A stretch of DNA of 32,423 nucleotides, taken from the NCBI GenBank assembly GCA_049511415.1, contig JBEKYC010000105.1:1-32423 (forward strand), read 5' to 3'. The translations under genes were made by a program, and so were the position numbers. The stretch is from Bog-159 sp049511415 (lineage in GTDB: Bacteria; Acidobacteriota; Terriglobia; Bryobacterales; Bryobacteraceae). The first letter of the stretch is position 1. Every line of letters starts with the position of its first letter. The notes beneath the pieces were generated by a model that worked only from the letters and a program-made list of their open reading frames with translations, was not told the origin of the DNA and did no database searches. Below are positions 7,635 through 15,989 of this stretch, piece by piece.

Positions 7635-8567
7635 ATGCTTTCGCGGGTAGCCGACAGCCTCTATTGGATGAGCCGCTATTTCGAGCGGGCCGATCACTGC
7701 GCGCGGGTATTGGAGGCGAATTACAACCTGATGCTGAATCCATCGAAGGCCTCCACCGAGGAAAGATGGCATCGCATCACGGCGTCTCTGGGTATCGCGG
7801 CCACGGCCGGCGGCATCGATCCGCAAATGGCCATGATCCGGCTGACCAGCGACCCCGCCGACGACTCGTCGATCGCATCCTGTATTGCGGCGTGCCGCGA
7901 GAACGCCGGCCAAGTCCGCGAGCAGATCAGTTCGGAGATGTGGGAACACTTGAACCGTTTGTATCACTATGTCACGCAGGCTACAAGGCCGGAGGCGGAT
8001 TCCGATCCGCTGCGGCTGGTGGCCGCCGTGCGCGAAGGTTCCTACCAGTTTCGCGGTGTGACAGCCGCCACCATGAGTCACGGCGAAGGCTGGCAGTTCA
8101 TTCAACTGGGCAAGTACATGGAGCGTTCTTGTGCCTTGCCGGTTCTGCTGGATGCCTACTTCTCGACGGCCGGGGAAGCGGACGACCTGGACTGGGTCGG
8201 CCTGCTTTCAAGTTGCGCCGCTTTTGAATCGTACTGCAAGGTGTATACGGCGGATCTGAAACCCGACTCCATGGCCGAATTTCTGGTGCTGAATCCCGAG
8301 TTCCCGTATTCGGTGCGCTACGCCGTGGAGCGGATGAACGAGGCCATTGCAGCCATCTCAAAGACATCTTTCGCACACGCGGCCGGCCGCATCGAACGCA
8401 TTGCCGGGCGGCTGCGCGCGTCTCTGGCTTACGCCCAGATTACCGAAATCATGACGGGCGGGCTGCACCGTTACCTCGACAGCGTCATCGAGCAGTGTAA
8501 GAGTCTGCACGCGGCGGTGCACGCAGTGTATATCGATTATCCGATCCAGTCGGCTCTGGAGGCCTGA
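7635..8567 (+). CDS. Alpha-E domain protein (COG2307), set 1
   Basis: The 310-residue, almost entirely helical protein starts MLSRVADSLYWMSRYFERAD, the family hallmark. Further conserved parts are FRGVTAATMSHGEGWQFIQL and GKYMERSCALPVLLDAYF, with a second helical block ending VYIDYPIQSALEA. The domain is the constant partner of COG2308 ATP-grasp proteins and is predicted to help amide-bond formation, perhaps by holding the substrate; its biochemistry is not established. GGAG 7 bases before the ATG is a good ribosome site. Its stop overlaps the ATG of the next gene by one base (TGATG), implying translational coupling. Confidence 0.93.
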   Translation: MLSRVADSLYWMSRYFERADHCARVLEANYNLMLNPSKASTEERWHRITASLGIAATAGGIDPQMAMIRLTSDPADDSSIASCIAACRENAGQVREQISSEMWEHLNRLYHYVTQATRPEADSDPLRLVAAVREGSYQFRGVTAATMSHGEGWQFIQLGKYMERSCALPVLLDAYFSTAGEADDLDWVGLLSSCAAFESYCKVYTADLKPDSMAEFLVLNPEFPYSVRYAVERMNEAIAAISKTSFAHAAGRIERIAGRLRASLAYAQITEIMTGGLHRYLDSVIEQCKSLHAAVHAVYIDYPIQSALEA

Positions 8568-9535
8568 TGTTCTACGCGATCCGGCATTTCACTCGTTTTC
8601 GGTACAGCCGTCCGGTTTGGCAGAGCGTGATGGAATTGCGCATGCAACCACGCAGCGAGCACACGCAGCGGTGTTTCACCTTTCAATTGTCCATCAGTCC
8701 GCAGGCGAGGGTTTTCTCGTATCAGGATCACGTTGGCAATCTGGTTCACCATTTCGACGTTCCCGGCCAGCATCGGCAATTGACGATTATCGCTGACGCG
8801 CTGGTGGATGTGGAGACTCCGGCGCCGCTGCCCGAGTCGTTAGGTCCTGACGCATGGGATCAACTGGACGCCTTGATCGGACGCGAGGATTACTGGGACA
8901 TGCTGATGCCCAGCCGTTTCGCCACCACTTCGCCGGAACTCGAAGCGCTCGCGAAGGAGTTTGGGGTGGATGGGCGCGGTGGGCGGGAACCGTTGGAGCT
9001 GCTCACCACGTTGAACCGCAAGCTTTACGAGCATTTTTCTTATGTGAAGCGCAGCACCGGGGTGGATACGGCCATCGAAGAGGCCATCCGTTCGCGGCAG
9101 GGTGTTTGTCAGGATTTTGCGCACATCATGATTTCGATGGTGCGGAATTTACGGATTCCGTGCCGGTATGTGAGCGGCTACTTGCATCGCGATCCCGAGC
9201 ATGCGGATCGCTCCAGCGAGGGCGCCACGCATGCGTGGGTGGAGGCGCTTCTTCCGCGTATCGGCTGGGTGGGTTTTGATCCGACCAATAACTTGATTGT
9301 CGGCGGCCGGCACATTCGCACGGCGATCGGGCGCGACTACGCCGACGTATCCCCGACTGTGGGCACAATGAAAGGATCGGCTGAGACCGAGTTGCAGGTG
9401 CGCGTCCGGGTGATCCCTTCCGATGCGGTGCTGCCTCCCGACAAAGAGTTTGCCGCGGATGAAGAATGGTCCCGCTTCCTCGAGAACGACCAGCAGGCGG
9501 AGAAGCTGCACGCACAGCAGCAGCAACAACAATAG
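8567..9535 (+). CDS. Transglutaminase-like peptidase (COG1305), set 1
   Basis: The 322-residue protein starts MFYAIRHFTRFRYSRPVWQS, an N-terminal beta domain typical of bacterial COG1305 proteins. The catalytic triad is complete: Cys in RQGVCQDFAH (C181), His in THAWVEALLP (H222) and Asp in WVGFDPTNN (D238). The following RDYADVSPTVGTMKG is also typical. No signal peptide is visible, so it probably acts in the cytoplasm. It is coupled to the alpha-E gene and is predicted to hydrolyse amide bonds of the product made by its partners. The protein ends in an unusual tail, EKLHA followed by six to seven glutamines. Confidence 0.94.
   Translation: MFYAIRHFTRFRYSRPVWQSVMELRMQPRSEHTQRCFTFQLSISPQARVFSYQDHVGNLVHHFDVPGQHRQLTIIADALVDVETPAPLPESLGPDAWDQLDALIGREDYWDMLMPSRFATTSPELEALAKEFGVDGRGGREPLELLTTLNRKLYEHFSYVKRSTGVDTAIEEAIRSRQGVCQDFAHIMISMVRNLRIPCRYVSGYLHRDPEHADRSSEGATHAWVEALLPRIGWVGFDPTNNLIVGGRHIRTAIGRDYADVSPTVGTMKGSAETELQVRVRVIPSDAVLPPDKEFAADEEWSRFLENDQQAEKLHAQQQQQQ
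9515..9532 (+). repeat. CAG/CAA microsatellite encoding a C-terminal polyglutamine tail
   Basis: Six tandem glutamine codons (three CAG then three CAA) directly precede the TAG stop of the transglutaminase gene. The tract is not part of the conserved domain and may vary in length between strains. Confidence 0.7.
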
Positions 9536-9556
9536 CCGGCGGGCGTCGCGGATCAC

Positions 9557-12500
9557 ATGTCCATTCAGGTTGCGCTTCATCATCAAACCCGCTACCGGTA
9601 CGACCGGCGGGTGTCGCTGGGACCTCACATCATCCGGCTGCGCCCCGCTCCGCACTGCCGCACGGCCATCCTCTCGTACTCGCTGAAAGTTCTCCCCAAG
9701 AACCACTTCATCAACTGGCAACAGGATCCCCAAAGCAACTACCTCGCGCGGCTGGTATTCCCGGAGCCCACCACGGAGCTATTCGTGGAAGTCGATCTAG
9801 TTGCCGAAATGGCGGTATTCAATCCGTTTGACTTCTTCCTGGAACCCTACGCGGAGCAATATCCGTTTTGCTACGACGCTTCGGCCGCCCGAGAGTTGCG
9901 CCCATTTCTCGAAACCGAGCCAGCCGGTCCCATGCTTTCCGCCATTCTCGCCAGGGTGCCGCGCGGCGCCACCCGCACGATGGACTTTCTGGTGGGCCTC
10001 AATCAGCTCGTCCAGAATGAGATTTCCTACGTCATTCGCATGCAGCCGGGCGTGCAGACCTGCGAAGAAACCCTCACTCTGCGCAGCGGCTCCTGCCGCG
10101 ATTCGGCCTGGCTGCTGGTCCAGATCATGCGCCACCTGGGACTCGCGGCGCGCTTCGTTTCCGGCTATCTGATTCAACTCGTGGCGGACGTGAAGCCGCT
10201 CGAAGGACCGGCCGGACCCACCGCCGATTTTACCGACCTGCATGCGTGGGCCGAAGCGTACCTTCCGGGCGCCGGCTGGGTGGGATTCGATCCTACCTCC
10301 GGGCTGCTGGCCGGCGAGGGGCACATCCCGCTCGCCTGCACACCGGATGCTTCCAGTGCCGCGCCCATCTCCGGCCTGCTCGACCCTTGCAATACCGAGT
10401 TCGTTCACGAGATGACGGTCGAGCGAATTTACGAAACTCCTCGCGTCACCAAGCCATATACCTCCCAACAGTGGCACGCCATCGAAAAACTCGGCCATCA
10501 GGTGGATGCCGACCTGCGCGCGGGCGACGTGCGGCTGACCATGGGGGGCGAGCCGACTTTCGTTTCTCTCGACGACCACGACGGCGCGGAATGGACCACC
10601 GCCGCGCTGGGACCGGCGAAACGCCAGCGCGCCGTCGAGCTGCTGGGCAGGCTGCGTCAGCGCTTCGCGCCCGGCGGCCTGCTGCATTTCGGGCAGGGCA
10701 AGTGGTATCCCGGCGAGCCTCTGCCACGCTGGGCATTCGGCTGCCATTGGCGCAATGACGGGGTTCCCATCTGGGAGGACGCCAGCCTGATCGCGGAGGA
10801 CGGCAAAGACTACCATTTCACGGCGGAGCATGCGCGGGAATTTCTGGAGGCCCTGGCGCGCCGCCTGCAAGTCGACGCCGCCTTCACCATCGCGGCGTAC
10901 GAGGACGTCTTCTATTATCTGTGGAAGGAACGCAAGTTGCCGGTCAATGTCGATCCGCTGGATTCCAAGCTCGCGGATCCCATCGAACGCGCCCGTGTGT
11001 CGCGCCTTTTTGAACAGGGCCTGGACCAGCCGGCCGGCTACGTGCTTCCGTTGCGCCGTGTGCCGACCCGGTCGGGCACGCCGCGCTGGACCAGCCAGCC
11101 CTGGTTTCTGGCTTCCAAGCAGATGTTTCTAGTCCCAGGCGATTCGTCCATGGGATACCGTTTGCCGCTCGACTCTCTTCCGTGGACCAAGCCGGAAGAT
11201 GTGACCTACTCCTACGAACAGGATCCCTTTGAAAAGCGCGCGCGCCTGCCGGCAAGACCGGAGCGCAGACGCGACCTTTTCGAAGCGCGATCCGTGCCGG
11301 ACGATCCAATTCCGGCCGCCGACAGAGCCAAACCGCCCGCCGACCCCCCTGCCAAGGGCGAATCGGCGGCCTGGATCTCCCGTCCCGCACTTTGCGTCGA
11401 ACCGCGCCAGGGCAAGCTGTTCGTCTTCATGCCACCGGTCGAATATCTGGCGGACTATCTGGATCTGGTAGCGGCGATCGAAGATACGGCCGCTTATCTC
11501 AAAATGCCCGTGATGCTGGAGGGCTACGCACCGCCCTCCGATCCCCGCATCGCCGTGCTGAAAGTAACTCCGGACCCCGGCGTCATCGAAGTCAACATCC
11601 ATCCGGCGGCCTCCTGGGACGGGCTTGTGGCCAACACCACCGCGCTCTACGAACTCGCGCGCCAGAGCCGTTTGGGCACGGAGAAGTTTATGTTGGATGG
11701 GCAACATTCCGGCACCGGCGGCGGCAACCACGTGGTGATCGGCGGCCCCACGCCCGAGGACAGCCCGTTTTTGCGCAGGCCCGATCTGCTCCGTAGCCTG
11801 ATCGGTTACTGGCACAATCACCCTTCTCTTTCGTATCTGCTCTCGGGAATGTTTATCGGTCCCACCAGCCAACATCCCCGTGTGGACGAGGCGCGCACGG
11901 ATTCCATCTACGAGCTGGAGATCGCCTTCGATCAGATCCCCGACAAGGACTCCCCCGCGAGCCCTCTGTGGCTGGCCGATCGCGTCTTCCGGCACCTGCT
12001 CACCGATTTGGCGGGCAACACGCATCGCGCCGAATTCTGCATCGACAAGCTCTACTCGCCCGACGCCGCGGGATCGCGGCTCGGCCTGGTCGAGTTGCGG
12101 GCGTTCGAGATGCCCCCCCACGCGCAGATGAGTCTCGCCCAACAGTTGCTGGTGCGCGCGTTGGTGGCGCTTTTTTGGGAGACTCCCTACCGGCGCAAAC
12201 TGGAGTGGTGGGGAACCATGCTGCACGACCGCTTTATGCTGCCTCACTTCGTGCAAGTCGACTGGGAGGACGTGATGGCGAACCTGCGCGAAGCCGGGTA
12301 CGAATTTCAGACGGAATGGTTCGCCTCGCACTTCGAGTTTCGATTTCCGCAGATCGGCTCGGTGACCGCCAGTGGGGTACGGCTGGAACTGCGGCACGCG
12401 CTGGAACCGTGGCACGTGCTGGGCGAGGAGGCCTCCGGCAGCGGGACCGTCCGCAATGTGGACTCATCGGTGGAGCGGCTACAGGTGAAGGTTTCCGGGA

Positions 12501-12883
12501 TGACCGGGGGACGCTACGCGGTGGCGTGCAACGGCCGCCGTGTGCCGCTACACTTTACGGGCGCGGTCGGCGAATTTGTGGCGGGTGTGCGTTATCGCGC
12601 GTGGCAGCCGCCGTCATGCCTCCACCCGAATATTCCGGTGCACACGCCATTGGTGTTCGATATCGTGGACACGTGGTCCGGGCGCGCGATCGGCGGCTGC
12701 ACGTATCATGTGGCGCATCCGGGCGGCCGGGCGAATGAGCAGTTCCCCGTCAACGCCCAGGAGGCGGAAAGCCGCCGTCTGGCCCGGTTTCAGGATACCG
12801 GCCACACTGCGGGTCCGATGGTGGTGCCGCCGGAGGAGGGCAATCCGGAGTTCCCATTGACATTGGATTTGCGGCGGAGGTAG
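9557..12883 (+). CDS. Transglutaminase-DUF2126 fusion protein (COG1305-COG4196)
   Basis: This 1108-residue protein has an N-terminal transglutaminase-like part (about 1-300), with the triad in SGSCRDSAWL (C180), DLHAWAEAYLP (H229) and WVGFDPTSG (D245). The rest is DUF2126 (COG4196), with RLTMGGEPTFVSLDD, LLHFGQGKWYPGEPLPRWAF, EVNIHPAASWD, SGTGGGNHVVIGGPTPEDSP and ELRAFEMPPHAQMSLAQQLL. The DUF2126 core has amidoligase-like or glutamine-synthetase-like features according to published predictions, and its fusion to transglutaminase is common. It lies 21 bases after the previous stop, so it is the fourth gene of the operon. The ribosome site (GGATCAC) is weak. The length matches the family. Confidence 0.94.
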   Translation: MSIQVALHHQTRYRYDRRVSLGPHIIRLRPAPHCRTAILSYSLKVLPKNHFINWQQDPQSNYLARLVFPEPTTELFVEVDLVAEMAVFNPFDFFLEPYAEQYPFCYDASAARELRPFLETEPAGPMLSAILARVPRGATRTMDFLVGLNQLVQNEISYVIRMQPGVQTCEETLTLRSGSCRDSAWLLVQIMRHLGLAARFVSGYLIQLVADVKPLEGPAGPTADFTDLHAWAEAYLPGAGWVGFDPTSGLLAGEGHIPLACTPDASSAAPISGLLDPCNTEFVHEMTVERIYETPRVTKPYTSQQWHAIEKLGHQVDADLRAGDVRLTMGGEPTFVSLDDHDGAEWTTAALGPAKRQRAVELLGRLRQRFAPGGLLHFGQGKWYPGEPLPRWAFGCHWRNDGVPIWEDASLIAEDGKDYHFTAEHAREFLEALARRLQVDAAFTIAAYEDVFYYLWKERKLPVNVDPLDSKLADPIERARVSRLFEQGLDQPAGYVLPLRRVPTRSGTPRWTSQPWFLASKQMFLVPGDSSMGYRLPLDSLPWTKPEDVTYSYEQDPFEKRARLPARPERRRDLFEARSVPDDPIPAADRAKPPADPPAKGESAAWISRPALCVEPRQGKLFVFMPPVEYLADYLDLVAAIEDTAAYLKMPVMLEGYAPPSDPRIAVLKVTPDPGVIEVNIHPAASWDGLVANTTALYELARQSRLGTEKFMLDGQHSGTGGGNHVVIGGPTPEDSPFLRRPDLLRSLIGYWHNHPSLSYLLSGMFIGPTSQHPRVDEARTDSIYELEIAFDQIPDKDSPASPLWLADRVFRHLLTDLAGNTHRAEFCIDKLYSPDAAGSRLGLVELRAFEMPPHAQMSLAQQLLVRALVALFWETPYRRKLEWWGTMLHDRFMLPHFVQVDWEDVMANLREAGYEFQTEWFASHFEFRFPQIGSVTASGVRLELRHALEPWHVLGEEASGSGTVRNVDSSVERLQVKVSGMTGGRYAVACNGRRVPLHFTGAVGEFVAGVRYRAWQPPSCLHPNIPVHTPLVFDIVDTWSGRAIGGCTYHVAHPGGRANEQFPVNAQEAESRRLARFQDTGHTAGPMVVPPEEGNPEFPLTLDLRRR

Positions 12884-13312
12884 AACATCCTTTCTGGCTT
12901 GTCCCTTGCCATGAATCCCCTCGTCTAGACAAGTCACCCATTCGTCAGTTAGATCGGCGACCGTTATCGAGCCGCGAAGATCAAGGAGCGCTTCCATCAG
13001 AAATCCGCAAGACGGTAACCTAATTAGGCAGCCTCTTCCGGTCCTTTGCGGGAGCGGGGACTTGATCTCGCTGCAACTAACTCGACTTAACTGACCAGCA
13101 CGCGGTGCCCTCGGCAGCGGACACTCGTGCGCCGGCCCATCGCGCGGCCGTCACGAGTGCCGGCAGTTATTTGCGCCATCAGGCGCTCGATCGCCCCGTG
13201 GTACCCTGTTCCACGTATGCTGTGCTCCCAAGTGTAAATGTTCTTGACGGCGGCTTTGGCATGAATTCAAGAGCTCGGCCAGGCCGCAAACTCGAATGGG
13301 GCCGATCGTCTA
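12884..13312. other. 429-base gap between the ligase operon and the accessory islet
   Basis: No gene is supported. A minus frame from 12997 runs antisense into the DUF2126 gene and has no recognisable product. The main visible structure is the stem-loop at 13122-13159. The gap marks the left edge of the DUF262/HEPN/toxin islet. I saw no recombinase gene, tRNA or target-site duplication. Confidence 0.5.
13122..13159. other. Two-step stem-loop upstream of the islet
   Basis: CACTCGTG (13122-13129) and CACGAGTG (13152-13159) are perfect inverted repeats. Inside them CGGCC (13133-13137) pairs with GGCCG (13146-13150) around an 8-base loop. No T-run follows. It may be a factor-dependent terminator of the upstream operon or a structure at the islet boundary. 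Confidence 0.5.
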
Positions 13313-14529
13313 ATGCAGCGTAAAACGAAGAAGGCAAGCTTGGCGAAAGCCGAGCTTGAGGAACAACTCCACTCTGACGTCGCTGACGCAACGGAATCAG
13401 AAGACGACCTCCAAGCCGTCGATCCCTCCCTGCTGGGTCGGGCTGTCGTCTTCGGCACCGACTGGACCGCAGCGACCCTCATCGACCAGCTCGGAAGAGG
13501 AAACATCAAGCTCGACCCGATCTTTCAGCGCCGTGACGCTTGGAATGCGGCCCGCAAGAGCCGATTCATAGAGTCGATTATCCTCGGCCTGCCTATCCCC
13601 CAACTGGGTTTGCCGAAGCGAAGGACGACAGGGGATCCTTTCTTGTAATAGACGGCAAACAGCGACTCCTCAGCCTCCAGCAATTTGCCGGGATCGGGAT
13701 CGAACCGAACGGCAGCCCTCTAGTCCTGACGGAACTGAAGTTTCGGAGTGAGCTCAACAACATATCATACAGTGACCTGAAGAGCGATCTCCGTCTACGC
13801 AATCATTTGAACGCCTTCGAGAACCAGCCCATACGAACCATTGTGGTTAAGAACTGGCAGAAGGAAGATGTTCTTTACCTTATCTTTCACAGGCTGAATA
13901 GCGAGACCCTCCCTCTTTCACCACAAGAACTGCGCCAGGCTTTGCACCCAGGCCCGTTCCTGCGCTTCGCCGGGGAGTACACCATGACCGTGGGTGGCGT
14001 TCATCGCGCTCTGGGTATCGCTCGGCCGGACTTCCGAATGAGGGACGTTGAGCTTTTGGTGCGTTATTTTGCCTTCCAATATGACGTAAGCAATTACTCC
14101 GGGAACTTAAAGAAGTTCCTAGATGACGAGTGCAAGCGCCTGAACGAGCGTTGGACCCGAGACGAGAGCGAGATCAGGGCCAAGGCGCAGCAAATGGAGG
14201 CTGCCATCAGCGCAGCCTATGACATCTTCGGTCAAAACACCTTCCGAAAATGGGATGGCGAACATTATGAGAACCGCTTCAACCGAGCCGTGTTCGACAT
14301 TATGGTGTTCTATTTTTCAGACGCAGACGTCAGAAAGAGGTCTCTCGCAACAAAGGGAAAGGTGAAGGACGCCTTCCAGTCACTCTCGTCAAGTCCAGCG
14401 TTTGTGAAGTCCGTTGAGACGACCACAAAGAGCGTCGAAGCGACTGGCATCCGGTTTCGCTCCTGGGGGCAGGCCCTCGCCAAAACGCTACGCGCTAAGA
14501 TATCATTGCCAGAGATAGGAAGGCATTGA
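13313..14529 (+). pseudogene. DUF262 (GmrS/ParB-like) protein gene with a frameshift
   Basis: Two frames together make one DUF262 protein of about 405 residues. The first (13313-13648) carries TAATLIDQLGRGNIKLDPIF, then QRRDAWNAARKSRFIESIIL and GLPIPQ. The second (open from 13540, ending 14529) carries AEAKDDRGSFLVIDGKQRLL, then YLIFHRLNSETLPLSPQELR. These are the two halves of the ParB/sulfiredoxin-like NTPase motif set. The join falls at GGTTTG (about 13607-13612): adding one T restores IPQLGFAEAKDDRG. It is either a true frameshift, a sequencing error in a T-run, or, less likely, programmed slippage. DUF262 proteins occur in GmrSD-like restriction and other defence systems. The HEPN gene starts 6 bases after its stop. 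Codon third positions are less GC-rich than in the ligase operon. Confidence 0.82.
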
Positions 14530-14535
14530 TACCAC

Positions 14536-15141
14536 ATGCCGCTCTCGAGACGGCTACGGCAGGTTCTCAGGAGACTCGACGTCCTCGAAAAACATTTGCT
14601 GCCCCCTGAGTTCTCTCTAACAGGCAGCTATCCAGCTAAGCAGCGCGACCATACCAAGGCCTATCTCTTACTAGTTCACGCAGAACTCGAAGCGTATTTT
14701 GAAGACTGCGCTCGAAATAGGGTCAATCTCGCCCACGAGCGGTGGCGGCGAAAGGGGCAATGCACTCCGGTGTTGTCAAGGCTTCTGGTTTTTCACCACG
14801 CCACCGAAAAGGATGAACTCGGCGAAAAGGATGAACTCGGGGCGTTATCTACTCAAGCAGTCACCAAGGCAGTGCATTACTACGTTGACCGGCTCGACAA
14901 GAATCACGGCATTAAGGAGAAGCATTTATTGTCGATATTCCTGCCGTTGGGAATTAGCCACGGAGAACTGGACTCTCAATTGGTTTCCGCCTGTAACCAG
15001 CTTGCGCAAAAGCGAAACCAGTTCGCCCACGCTTCGTTCAAGACGCACCAGCCAGTGGATCCGAAGGGCGAGCGGGACAACATCCGCAGGAACATCATCC
15101 CGGAGCTCAAGAAGTTTGACGCCCGGCTCAAGAGGCTCTGA
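14536..15141 (+). CDS. HEPN-domain putative RNase (RiboL-PSP-HEPN/MAE-type)
   Basis: The 201-residue helical protein starts MPLSRRLRQVLRRLDVLEKH and has a helix YLLLVHAELEAYFEDCARNR typical of large HEPN families. It carries the HEPN catalytic signature Rx4H as KRNQFAH (R160, H165), which in this superfamily cleaves RNA. The gene follows the DUF262 gene by 6 bases, and a DUF262-HEPN pairing suggests a defence or toxin-antitoxin unit in which the DUF262 partner senses or controls the nuclease; that is inference. A duplicated six-residue unit EKDELG occurs twice in a row at residues 91-102. A rough hand count of the first 55 codons gives about 56% G/C at third positions, against about 77% in the start of the DUF2126 gene, hinting at transfer. 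Confidence 0.8.
   Translation: MPLSRRLRQVLRRLDVLEKHLLPPEFSLTGSYPAKQRDHTKAYLLLVHAELEAYFEDCARNRVNLAHERWRRKGQCTPVLSRLLVFHHATEKDELGEKDELGALSTQAVTKAVHYYVDRLDKNHGIKEKHLLSIFLPLGISHGELDSQLVSACNQLAQKRNQFAHASFKTHQPVDPKGERDNIRRNIIPELKKFDARLKRL
14806..14841 (+). repeat. 18-bp tandem duplication inside the HEPN gene
   Basis: GAAAAGGATGAACTCGGC (14806-14823) is repeated at 14824-14841 with one mismatch in the last base. It encodes EKDELG twice and keeps the frame. It lies between helices in a probable loop, far from the Rx4H motif. Confidence 0.9.
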
Positions 15142-15306
15142 CGTAGACCGCCTAGCGCCCGCGCCTTGCTCTGCGATCGCTTTTCTTGGACCTGGTGCCC
15201 CTGGCATCGGTGCGGGACACCTCGGGGACCGCGCTGTTCTTGGGGAGCAGCCGGACCGCCACGCCCGGAAGTCACCCCTGCTACGATGAATTGGAGGGAG
15301 CCGCCC

Positions 15307-15558
15307 ATGACGCTTACGATAGAGCTGCCGGACGCGGAGGTAACGGCGCTTGCGGCCAAGGCGCGTGCACACGGCGTGTCCGCCGAACAATACGCCCGGC
15401 AAGTACTGGAACGCGATCTCACACCTGAGTGGTTGCGGCGATCATGGGAGAGTGCCGCGCAAGCCGGATTGGACCGCCTTTCGATAGATGAGATCGACGC
15501 GGAGATCGCGGCGGCACGGAAAGCTCGGCGCGAAGGCCGGATCGACCAAGGGTCATGA
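15307..15558 (+). CDS. Antitoxin of a PIN-toxin pair
   Basis: The 83-residue protein starts MTLTIELPDAEVTALAAKAR, a short strand and helix like the ribbon-helix-helix class of antitoxins, followed by GVSAEQYARQVLERDL. The acidic C-terminal half (SIDEIDAEIAAARKARREGR) would wrap the toxin. A strong ribosome site (GGAGGGAG) lies 7-10 bases before ATG 15307, which is why I prefer it to ATG 15286. It overlaps the toxin gene by 4 bases (ATGA). The fold assignment rests on pattern only; the pairing with a PIN toxin is the main evidence. Confidence 0.82.
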   Translation: MTLTIELPDAEVTALAAKARAHGVSAEQYARQVLERDLTPEWLRRSWESAAQAGLDRLSIDEIDAEIAAARKARREGRIDQGS

Positions 15559-15989
15559 TCCGAGTGGTCCTCGACACGAATGTTATCGTCTCCGCATTGT
15601 TACAACCTCTCGGCCCGCCGGCAGCCGTATTTCTGCTGGTGGCCGGCGGCGTGGTCCAACTGTGCGTCAGCGGAAATATTTATGCCGAGTACGAAGAAGT
15701 GATCCGGCGGCCCCGGCTGGCGCGCGATGAGGACATTATAACCGCCACGCTCCAGACGGACCGCGAGAAAGGATTTTGGGTGAAGCCCACGGCGACGGTC
15801 CGGGCATGCCTCGACCCGGACGACGATATTTTTCTCGAATGCGCAGACGCTGCAAGTGCGGACTACGTCGTCACCGGCAATCTCAGGCACTTTCCCGAGT
15901 CGTGGGGGCGGACTCTGGTTGTTACGCCCCGGCGGTTCCAGGACATCCTGACAAGCGAACCCTCGCCAGGACAAGGCGATCCCAGATGA
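15555..15989 (+). CDS. PIN-domain toxin (TIGR00305/PIN_3 type RNase)
   Basis: The 144-residue protein starts MIRVVLDTNVIVSALL with the first PIN Asp (D7). It continues with NIYAEYEEVIRRPRL (E45 region), CLDPDDDIFLECADAASADY (D90/D91 and D103) and VTGNLRHFP. This is the layout of the 'putative toxin component, PIN family' group, metal-dependent RNases. The fourth Asp position reads Asn (TGN), a frequent variant in this group. The protein overlaps its antitoxin by 4 bases at the start. Its own stop overlaps the start of the ATP-grasp/alpha-E fusion gene by 4 bases (ATGA, 15986-15989), an odd coupling of toxin and ligase genes. Confidence 0.92.
   Translation: MIRVVLDTNVIVSALLQPLGPPAAVFLLVAGGVVQLCVSGNIYAEYEEVIRRPRLARDEDIITATLQTDREKGFWVKPTATVRACLDPDDDIFLECADAASADYVVTGNLRHFPESWGRTLVVTPRRFQDILTSEPSPGQGDPR

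Noticed and set aside
11129..12415. 428-codon minus frame inside the DUF2126 gene
   Set aside because: It is an antisense shadow in GC-rich DNA. The plus strand matches DUF2126 throughout.
12614..12997. Minus frame starting MEALLDLRGSITVADLTDEW
   Set aside because: Its start is intergenic and looks mildly protein-like, but it runs antisense through the DUF2126 3' end and has no ribosome site or known family.
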